The translations under genes were made by a program, and so were the position numbers. The notes under the pieces are model-generated. The model saw only the letters and a program-made list of their open reading frames with translations. It was not told the origin of the DNA and searched no databases. From Diphasiastrum complanatum (Eukaryota; Streptophyta; Lycopodiopsida; Lycopodiales; Lycopodiaceae): DNA of 64,000 nt. The stretch lies in the NCBI GenBank assembly GCA_029204225.1, contig MU832095.1, positions 1 through 64,000 of the forward strand, in the 5' to 3' direction. This document shows positions 61,801 through 64,000 of this stretch, piece after piece. Within the stretch, counting starts at the first letter, position 1; every line of letters starts with the position of its first letter.

Positions 61801-63021
61801 AATTCTAGGTATTTACTTAGGATTCTGTGAACTTTTATGCAACAAGTTGGCTAGGTGGAGGTTAGCCATAGACTCTCCCACTTGTTACTCTAGTGTAGTT
61901 TCTTATAAGACCAATAAAGGGAAAATAGTTTCATCTTTTTGTGCACTATTTTAGTTAGCTTGTGATATTTGGTGTCAATGACATCATGATCTAGGAGAAT
62001 GTAGATTGTTGCAGACAAAAAATGACACACTTAGAAATGATACAAAAAGACAGAGCTTATTATATCCACCATCGTTACTTATATCAATGCCCTAAACAAA
62101 GTGTCACGAGATTCTCATTGCTCAACGTTATGATTTATCACAAATTTAGAAACAATAAAAAGTTCAAACTTGGAGCCTCAATTCTATTGGTAACCGAACA
62201 GTTATCACGTACATTTAAACTACTTGGTACTCGGTGCTCATTGTTAATAACTCCTAAACACTAACTATAAACAAGTCAACAACATTTGTCGAAATTCCAA
62301 ATTAAAATGGATCAGATATAACACATGGTTGGGATTGCCTTTGTACCTTCTTGTAAAGCTTCTCGAACTCTGTGTTTTCACTATTCTTATATCAGGAAAA
62401 CATATGCTTTCAAAATCAAACAACGAGATCTTTTTTTGCATGGATTTCAGAACTTTTGTGATTCTACCAACTCCCAAAAACAAGGAATTGATCAGCGAGA
62501 AATCGTTGAAAACTCTGACATTGAGTTGTATTGAACTTATATCCACCTTCCTTTCCAAGAAAATCCCCCACAAAGAGGTCATCGATCAATCCTCGCCGTG
62601 CGCCGACTGTTATGTTCATATTATCCGCCTCCTTACCCAAACGATAAAGGTAGTCCTTTCCTTCGTGATCCTTTGCCGTCCACGACGATTGAGATGCTTG
62701 GGAGCCACTCCTCCTTCTTTCCACTTCCATCTCTTTGCCCAAAGGTACCTCTTTCTGGGGCTCAGAGGGCTCATCACTTGCAGCCAATATGGCAAATGGG
62801 TAGTGAGATACATAGCTCCGCAAAATCTGGTGGCGAATTCTACTGACAGTTACACAACGCCCCCAACGTTGCTGGCAATTTCTAGAGGAAAAGGAAAAGG
62901 GGATGAAAAAAGCAGAGATGCTGAGGAGGCGAGGATTTGTGCAAAGAGCTCCTGCGCAATTGAGAGCTGCTGACATGCATGTAAGAGGAGACGGAGCAGG
63001 AGCAACAACAGATACCATCAT
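35619..63021 (-). CDS. Rubisco-activase-like AAA+ ATPase gene, exons 1-6 (3' part outside window or lost)
   Basis: Six exons were reassembled by eye: 63021-62547, 56766-56681, 52201-52192, 51931-51869, 50434-50321 and 35680-35619. They total 810 nt (270 codons), in frame at every junction, with GT-AG at all five complete introns and a GTACGT donor after exon 6. The product starts with a Ser/Ala/Arg-rich leader of about 80 residues (probable plastid transit peptide), then [51 protein letters not shown], Walker A GGKGQGKS (G215-S222), [20 protein letters not shown] and RTASQVVKN. This block order is that of Rubisco activase and its plastid AAA+ relatives, which use ATP to remodel inhibited Rubisco. 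The exact paralogue is inferred, not proved. Walker B and sensor exons were not found in the remaining 35 kb. Confidence 0.8.
36463..36850 (-). repeat. 3' LTR of the copia element (388 bp)
   Basis: Outer edge next to TGTTT. The inner edge abuts CTCCCCCTTAATGG, the complement of the polypurine tract CCATTAAGGGGGAG (36851-36864). Confidence 0.9.
36908..39104 (-). pseudogene. copia gag (C-terminal part)-protease-integrase, broken
   Basis: From 39104 downward on the minus strand: [20 protein letters not shown] and [15 protein letters not shown] (gag). A frameshift just before the knuckle [15 protein letters not shown] (about 38630) is followed by protease [19 protein letters not shown] (about 38470), which has the D-S-G-A active site. 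Integrase comprises a zinc finger ([13 protein letters not shown], about 38030), [20 protein letters not shown] (first catalytic Asp, about 37960), a frameshift near 37770, and [20 protein letters not shown] (about 37670). A linker follows ([15 protein letters not shown]...), ending [20 protein letters not shown] and a stop at about 36905. No RT (YVDD) or RNase H motif follows. Confidence 0.8.
39110..39467 (+). repeat. 5' LTR of G1-c (358 bp)
   Basis: TGTTACGAGCTCGTAACC ... GGATCTATTACA. A short terminal inverted palindrome (TTACGAGCTCGTAA) lies at its 5' end. A TATA-like TTACTCTATATCAGGG near 39390 could be the promoter, with the AGGAGGGG context upstream. Confidence 0.95.
39469..39481 (+). 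promoter_or_regulatory. Primer binding site of G1-c (variant)
   Basis: TCGTATCAGAGCC. Compared with the tRNA-iMet complement it has one mismatch at the second base, shared with G1-a. Confidence 0.8.
39482..40362 (+). other. G1-c untranslated leader
   Basis: About 880 bp between primer site and gag ATG. It contains repeated short blocks around CCAGCGCTG/CCAGCGA and CAGGTCCATCGCTG (for example near 39660, 39745, 39838, 39930 and 40022), also present in the leaders of G1-a and G1-b. They may be RNA structural or packaging elements; the function is unknown. Confidence 0.5.
40363..45141 (+). CDS. Ty3/gypsy chromovirus Gag-Pol polyprotein (1592 aa)
   Basis: A single intact frame. Gag occupies about residues 1-370, with a coiled-coil acidic N-terminus, the retrotransposon capsid block ([20 protein letters not shown]) and the CCHC knuckle C345-C348-H353-C358 ([14 protein letters not shown]). 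Protease has [11 protein letters not shown], with D434 the presumed catalytic Asp. RT has D717 ([10 protein letters not shown]) and D781-D782 (FLDDILVYS). RNase H has D929 ([13 protein letters not shown]). Integrase has an HHCC finger ([12 protein letters not shown] ... CQKCQ) and the triad D1242, D1303, E1339 (DD35E). The C-terminal domain ([10 protein letters not shown]) and chromodomain ([16 protein letters not shown], about 1553-1572) end the protein. Chromodomains direct integration to marked chromatin. Gag and Pol are not separated by a frameshift or stop. Confidence 0.95.
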   Translation: MTTPQGPDQPQERGFDELETEALAYRKGKEPMEVEEQEQFAEELDELVTKEQFLQLVTEVDELKLALANFKSSVDDSFAELKNLILSSAKGSLPSTSQLSPSPLPSVSGETLRSHPSVFKDLKPPTFNGEEKDRNADILQTFLSKWKNIHALKQTPDHLQAIEASLSLGPMAYKWWLNLQETGQTPRSWKAFEEAFLREFLPENELDRAWEAWERTVMDKSLIQYISQYREAILKIKNMDDYQKIRGFVRGLKDEYKVEVQRNSPTTLEQALRYAQIYDDSVGRKRARQQPLSEQLPQKDFQFKKKFLKRKKEDKFKGEAPQKRPSHIQPLKPDDFEKAKQERLCFVCMGKGHTVRQCPKGPFTKKDKKQVHLVQTVCFPSDSAASEIKVYHEDHEHCCQLTSAMLARPFSFGPHDLVRMHGKVGNQSVRVMVDDGATHNFINHTLVKKLKLPEVPSQHRYIVSLAKGEDKKIWETMVSKLNLGIQGYQDQINFQIMHLDRTDIVLGRDWLYSLGPSLHRNYQENTLSFQYKGREIQLHGEHDVPNSPMVCSSELCQLIGDEDHQVFLCDFQFIPEVSISSSIQQKISKLETLLSKFKDVFPEDLPHGLPPSREVDHVINLVPGTAPVSKPPYRVSRTEDEEITRQLTDYLGKGQIQTSSSPWASPVLLVKKKEGSMRLCVDYRALNKVTIKNKYPMPRADELFDQLDGAKFFSKIDLRSGYHQVRIKSEDVSKTAFRTRHGHYEFKVMPFGLTNAPATFMTLMNSVLRPYLGKFVVVFLDDILVYSKTRKEHLKHLRKVFRLLRKHKLYAKQSKCEFFVEEVAYLGHIISSDGIKMDPNKIKAILSWLRPQNILELQIFLGLAGYYRRFVKEYAQIAVPMTNLLKGKGKEFIWESAQQESFDALKTALATAPVLKVVDPNQPFVVETDASDFAVGAVLTQGGRPVAFESKKLEPAQTRYSAYEKELFSIVHALKTWRHYLYGANFEVLTDHESLRYLCNQPELRGRKARWAELMQEFDMSIRYRRGKFNTVADALSRMPMINELSFTQIRNELLESLRGKCQHDAFFSIIWNSVQNRQLQTPEPVPGAGASSSKNTAASVEDDDESEYTSSDDVEDSEPVLPKQTPVVEGQLTQGFKWKQYSIQDEYLLYRDRVCVPNSEDYRQQVLYECHDNPSAGHPGIQKTYELLRRQFFWPSMKKDVHQYVTSCQKCQVNKAERLKAGGLLHPLEIPAGKWESISMDFIVGLPKTQKGNDAIWVTVDRLTKMAHFIPTKTTVRAPELARLFVDGLFKLYGLPSGIVSDRDSKFTGNFWKAVFHHLHTKLNMSTTDHPQTDGQTERVNQVLEDMLRAYVSKRQTNWEEYLSILEFAYNSTKHSATGYSPFMLMYGFQPRSPTAVGFKQEKVEAARNFLEDLNQMIEHAKRSIRQSQDRARHYADPHRRDVQFSTGEKVYLRVPVDSKTLKSGVCAKLSPRYCGPFTISRRLGEVTYELELPHSSKVFPVFHVSQLRKALTRSDNLVGDSVLVLPLDPQQPPHEPEEILDSRETQTRHTLYREYLVKWNDQPVENATWERGSVLRKIFPDFVLEDQDGS
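45139..45152 (+). promoter_or_regulatory. Polypurine tract of G1-c
   Basis: TAAGGGGGAGGGAG, overlapping the gag-pol stop codon and adjoining the 3' LTR; it would prime plus-strand synthesis. G1-b has the same tract at 31451-31464. Confidence 0.85.
45153..45510 (+). repeat. 3' LTR of G1-c (358 bp)
   Basis: Same ends as the 5' LTR. At the sites where the two differ it carries GGGCCCCCAG, GTGCCACGTGG, CAGTAGCATGCTATC, GATCAATTAG and CTGTGGTGTTAGG. Several of these states also occur in G1-b LTRs. Confidence 0.95.
45516..45768 (-). pseudogene. copia gag, N-terminal part (split from 39104 by G1-c)
   Basis: Starts [20 protein letters not shown] at 45768 and reads [20 protein letters not shown], the classic copia Gag start (L-G-NY--W). 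It is cut by the G1-c insertion with CCGAA duplicated at 45511-45515 and 39105-39109. Confidence 0.85.
45769..46676 (-). repeat. copia leader with degenerate CAGAT/CTGTCTG repeats
   Basis: On the plus strand, variants of CAGATAGAACCTGTCTG and CTGCCTCAGAT recur many times with irregular spacing (for example 45895-45965, 45990-46040, 46225-46350, 46480-46510). The arrangement resembles a heavily decayed short tandem array. It lies between the primer site and gag, where packaging signals normally sit. Confidence 0.55.
46677..46688 (-). promoter_or_regulatory. Primer binding site of the copia element
   Basis: TGGTATCGAGCC on the minus strand, directly adjoining the LTR. It resembles tRNA-iMet complement TGGTATCAGAGC with changes after the first seven bases. 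Confidence 0.75.
46689..47078 (-). repeat. 5' LTR of the copia element (390 bp)
   Basis: Plus-strand ends TGTTAGAATCG and CCTAACA. Compared with the other LTR it has small indels near CAATAGCAATTGAAATG and ACTTAGGTACC. Confidence 0.9.
47299..49150 (+). pseudogene. G2-c RT connection-integrase-chromodomain remnant
   Basis: [20 protein letters not shown] and [20 protein letters not shown] (RT to about 47560) are followed by integrase: [18 protein letters not shown] (zinc finger, about 47890), [16 protein letters not shown] (first Asp, about 48080) and [15 protein letters not shown] in the appropriate frame (about 48265). The best open part is 48420-49082 ([50 protein letters not shown]). The chromodomain (EYLVA-WHGMDNLS-ATCE) is frame-broken near 49050. 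Confidence 0.8.
49168..49820 (+). repeat. 3' LTR of G2-c (653 bp)
   Basis: TGTCACATGTACTTTG ... GTGTGTAACA, after AAGGAGGGAAGTGA. It is very similar to 3050-3735 but includes segments missing there (ATTCCGGGATGGCCAAGGG). Confidence 0.85.
50321..50434 (-). CDS. RCA-like gene exon 5 (Walker A)
   Basis: Acceptor TTATTTGCAG|GAGTATGG; donor GCTG|GTCAGT. Reads (G)[20 protein letters not shown] then [17 protein letters not shown](G). Walker A is GGKGQGKS with Lys221 and Ser222 in the reassembled numbering. Intact, with no stops. Confidence 0.9.
50435..51868 (-). other. RCA-like intron 4 (1.43 kb)
   Basis: GTAAAG...TTGCAG. It includes a plus-strand LINE RT relic at 51300-51560. The rest is AT-rich with GAGA-containing stretches near 50950-51100 and no coding signal. 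Confidence 0.7.
51300..51560 (+). pseudogene. LINE reverse transcriptase relic in intron 4
   Basis: Frames give [20 protein letters not shown] (motif A region) and [19 protein letters not shown]. This is a LINE RT of a subfamily different from the 8 and 33 kb copies ([20 protein letters not shown] against RKAFDSVPRSLLIQRLRDLG). Stops interrupt it. Confidence 0.65.
51869..51931 (-). CDS. RCA-like gene exon 4
   Basis: Acceptor GGCGTGGCCAG|TTACTC; donor CTCG|GTAAAG. Reads (V)[20 protein letters not shown] plus one base of the following Gly. This is the strand preceding the Walker A loop. Confidence 0.85.
51932..52191 (-). other. RCA-like intron 3 (260 bp)
   Basis: GTAAGT...GGCCAG. The only short intron of the gene seen here, lying right after the microexon. 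Confidence 0.65.
52192..52201 (-). CDS. RCA-like gene exon 3, a 10-nt microexon
   Basis: GACATAATTG, preceded by a strong polypyrimidine tract and acceptor (TTTATTTTTTTACAG) and followed by a perfect consensus donor (GTAAGTAC). It encodes D-I-I plus the first base of Val, exactly filling the gap between FM (exon 2) and V-THIVKNYL (exon 4), where family members read FMDK-(V/L)-V. Without it the reading frame fails. The Lys position of the family is Ile here. Confidence 0.7.
52808..52892. repeat. Compound microsatellite (GT)26(GA)n
   Basis: A pure GT run to about 52859 and then GA to 52892. It directly continues the 3' end of a minus-strand LINE, so on that strand it is (TC)n followed by (AC)n. 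Confidence 0.95.
52893..53560 (-). mobile_element. LINE 3' end, minus strand (approximate left limit)
   Basis: On the minus strand the sequence ends GGAGACGTTTTTATGCTC ... ATGCCTTTTTGGCAT ... AAAGACATTAAAAAAGC and a TC run, the same ordered landmarks as the LINE tails at 9.5 and 10.9 kb. Upstream coding sequence is not recognisable, so the left limit at about 53560 is a guess. Confidence 0.55.
56681..56766 (-). CDS. RCA-like gene exon 2
   Basis: Acceptor GCTGTGGTAG|CGGAC; donor TTCATG|GTGATT. With the last base of exon 1 it reads [21 protein letters not shown] and YYISPTFM, the N-terminal AAA+ core block of Rubisco activases. 86 nt, ending exactly on a codon boundary. Confidence 0.85.
57120..57600 (+). 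repeat. Old LTR relic related to the G2/G3 LTRs
   Basis: Contains in order ACTGACCTCCTAA, GGGTTGAC, GTACTGCCAAATGGCA and GGGTTAAGGGGGTGCTAAGGG, which are landmarks of G2 and G3 LTRs but much more diverged. It immediately precedes the G2-d 5' LTR, so G2-d landed next to or inside an older LTR. Confidence 0.5.
57603..58246 (+). repeat. 5' LTR of G2-d (644 bp)
   Basis: TGTCTCACATGTACTTTG ... GTGTGCAACA. The AGATTAATAAAG segment near 58175 is shared with other G2 LTRs. Confidence 0.8.
58249..58260 (+). promoter_or_regulatory. Primer binding site of G2-d
   Basis: TGGTATCAAAGC, two bases after the LTR. tRNA-Met type. Confidence 0.8.
58861..61395 (+). pseudogene. G2-d gag-pol remnant
   Basis: Gag starts [20 protein letters not shown] with a coiled coil ([15 protein letters not shown]). 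A zinc-knuckle remnant lies near 59110. Protease reads [19 protein letters not shown] in the appropriate frame (about 59400), with the usual DTGS. The post-protease region runs to 60031 ([20 protein letters not shown]), then degraded RT. RNase H is [18 protein letters not shown] in the proper frame (about 60412) and [19 protein letters not shown] (about 60590). Integrase zinc finger remnants lie near 60990. Many stops are present. Confidence 0.75.
61400..61844 (+). repeat. 3' LTR of G2-d, 5' part deleted
   Basis: Begins within the LTR at GTGTAGTGAGTAATTCCGAGATGG and ends TTTATGCAACA. It matches 57720-58246. Confidence 0.75.
62547..63021 (-). CDS. RCA-like gene exon 1
   Basis: From the ATG at 63021 ([10 protein letters not shown]...) to GAAG|GTGGAT, 158 codons plus one base. 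Residues 1-80 are rich in Ser, Ala and Arg with few acidic residues, fitting a transit peptide. A charged linker ([18 protein letters not shown]) follows, then the conserved [20 protein letters not shown] and [16 protein letters not shown] second ATG one codon later could also serve. Read-through would stop after 27 more codons, so the donor is needed. Confidence 0.8.
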
Positions 63022-63375
63022 AGTGTTCTTAGAAGCAGAGCAGAAATTATTATTTCCAGAAATGAAGTGTGATAATGCAAGCTTGCTCTTGTTCTAGCTC
63101 GCGTTCCGTGCTATGCATTTCTTTAAAGCTGACGCTTTTATTATTCAAGGATGAAAACCCATCAATCTACAAACAATCTACAAAAAGATGAGATTACATA
63201 GAATGATAATGCCAAATGGCAAAAGGTAGAGATAAGACATGAGAGTAAGTAGAATGATTATGCCAAACCTTAAGAAGTAATTAAGCTAAATTAGAAAGCA
63301 TAACGGTTGCACCCTCATCCAAGGGTTTCGTATGCTTGAAAGATTGCATGATCATCTCTCTATTGACATGTAAGT
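63022..63375 (-). other. 5' flank of the RCA-like gene
   Basis: Untranslated leader or promoter of the minus-strand gene. A short imperfect palindrome (TGCCAAATGGCA, near 63210) and a nearby minus-strand AATAATAAAAGC resemble the LINE 3' box, suggesting a small LINE 3' fragment at about 63125-63300. No convincing TATA box was fixed. Confidence 0.35.
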
Positions 63376-63675
63376 TTGAGGGTGGCTCTTGGGTATCTTT
63401 TGGTCCTAGCCTAAATGAGAGGCCAAAGTCCTCTCTACCTTATAGCTCCTTTGGAAGGTGGCTCCTCGTTAGCTTTGTGGTCCTAGCCTAAATGAGAGGC
63501 CAACGTCCTCTCTGCCTTATAGCTCCTTTGGAAGTTGGCTCCTCGTTAGCTTTGTGGTCCTAGCCTAAATGAGAGGCCAAAGTCCTCTTTGCCTTAGAGC
63601 TCCTTTGGAGGGTGGCTCCTCGTTAGCTTTTGGTCCTAGCCTAAATGAGAGACCAAAATCCTCTCTGCAGAGGAC
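63376..63675. repeat. 77-bp tandem repeat, about four units
   Basis: The landmark TCCTAGCCTAAATGAGAG starts at 63404, 63481, 63558 and 63634 (periods 77, 77, 76). Each unit has GGTGGCTCCTCGTTAGC, the landmark, GGCCAAAGTCCTCTCTGCC and TATAGCTCCTTTGGA. The inner units are nearly identical, so the array is recent. It lies about 350-650 bp upstream of the RCA-like start codon. Confidence 0.9.
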
Positions 63676-63739
63676 GTGCACTTGACGGAGCCGAAAGGAG
63701 AGTTTTTACCAGGGATTAACATAGTTAAATGAAGTCCAT

Positions 63740-63766
63740 GAGAGAGAGAGAGAGAGAGAGAGAGAG
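63740..63766. repeat. (GA)n microsatellite
   Basis: A pure GA run of about 13 units in the upstream flank of the RCA-like gene. Confidence 0.95.
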
Positions 63767-64000
63767 TTGGCCATTTATAGTTCATGCCCAATGCACATTG
63801 TAGATAAATTCTGAGGGCTCTCATAGTCTCAATTTTGTAAGCAATGTAATTAAATAAAAGTCCGACACTGCATAACGGTGCACTTGTATTGCACAAAAAG
63901 CCAATAGTTTTAAATACGCCTAGCTCCTGACTCTCGACCACCTAATGCTGAATCAATGGTTACTTTTGTTTGGTTCAAAAACAACTACTTTGAGCCAAGT

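Larger units (their letters stand above)
57603..61844 (+). mobile_element. G2-d: defective Ty3/gypsy chromovirus in intron 1
   Basis: A 5' LTR, primer site, leader, gag, protease, partial RT and RNase H, integrase pieces and a 5'-deleted 3' LTR. RT is cut by a deletion at about 60298 that joins motif A to the pre-RNase H region. Integrase is cut at about 61395, where it runs directly into the middle of the 3' LTR. The five bases before (GTAGT) and after (AGTTG) do not form a target duplication. Confidence 0.8.
56767..62546 (-). other. RCA-like intron 1 (5.78 kb), containing Ty3 element G2-d
   Basis: GTGGAT...TGGTAG. It holds the LTR relic at 57120-57600, G2-d at 57603-61844, and about 0.7 kb of AT-rich sequence next to exon 1. 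At 61845-62000 a stretch resembling another LTR end and primer-site-like TTGGTGTCAATGA is seen but not resolved. Confidence 0.7.

Noticed and set aside
62265-62582. Minus-strand frame of 105 codons beginning MTSLWGIF, partly overlapping exon 1
   Set aside because: Different frame from exon 1 and mostly inside intron 1; no family motif.
62329-62973. Plus-strand frame of 214 codons opposite exon 1
   Set aside because: It is an antisense shadow of the RCA-like first exon; its peptide shows no recognisable domain.
63376-63675. Possible CRISPR-like array (regular repeats)
   Set aside because: The units are contiguous 77-bp tandem repeats without spacers in a plant nuclear context.

Overview
This is a window of a large, transposon-saturated plant nuclear genome. 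The evidence is chromodomain Ty3 retrotransposons, Ty1/copia elements, tRNA-iMet-type primer sites, LINEs with an endonuclease and C-terminal zinc knuckle, GT-AG introns, and one real plant gene with a chloroplast-type leader. Very long introns packed with retroelements and long (CT)n tracts recall ferns, lycophytes or conifers rather than compact angiosperms, but that placement is a weak inference.

The only host gene I can support is on the minus strand. I reassembled it from six exons between 63021 and 35619. It encodes the N-terminal 270 residues of a Rubisco-activase-like AAA+ ATPase, with a transit-peptide-like leader, the N-terminal conserved block, the Walker A motif and the SAGELES block. 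All five complete introns are GT-AG and the frame closes at every junction. One exon is only 10 nt long. The introns are inflated by TEs: intron 1 carries a Ty3 element, intron 2 a LINE 3' end, intron 4 a LINE relic, and intron 5 (14.6 kb) a copia element with a complete chromovirus nested in its gag. The Walker B and later exons were not found, so the gene probably runs off the left edge.

Layout: 0-0.9 kb copia gag relic (minus); 0.9-3.7 kb 5'-truncated Ty3 (family G2); 3.7-5.2 kb hAT transposase relic; 5.85-7.7 kb old copia relic (minus) with a duplicated leader; 7.8-12.1 kb serial LINE fragments with (CT)n tails; 12.1-19.8 kb Ty3 element G3 inserted in a LINE endonuclease gene and itself invaded by chromovirus G1-a; 19.85-24.7 kb rest of the LINE and a very old Ty3 (G4) in permuted order; 26.5-31.8 kb defective chromovirus G1-b inserted in a short open frame; 32.4-34.5 kb LINE (minus); 34.7 kb tRNA-derived 88-bp SINE-like insertion; 35.6-63.0 kb the host gene with its TE-filled introns; 63.1-64 kb its 5' flank, with a 77-bp tandem repeat.

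The one element that looks coding-complete is G1-c (39110-45510): 358-bp LTRs, 5-bp target duplication, and a single 1592-codon gag-pol with protease, RT, RNase H, DD35E integrase and chromodomain. Family names G1-G4 are mine. Percent identities were not computed; nucleotide comparisons were made by eye.
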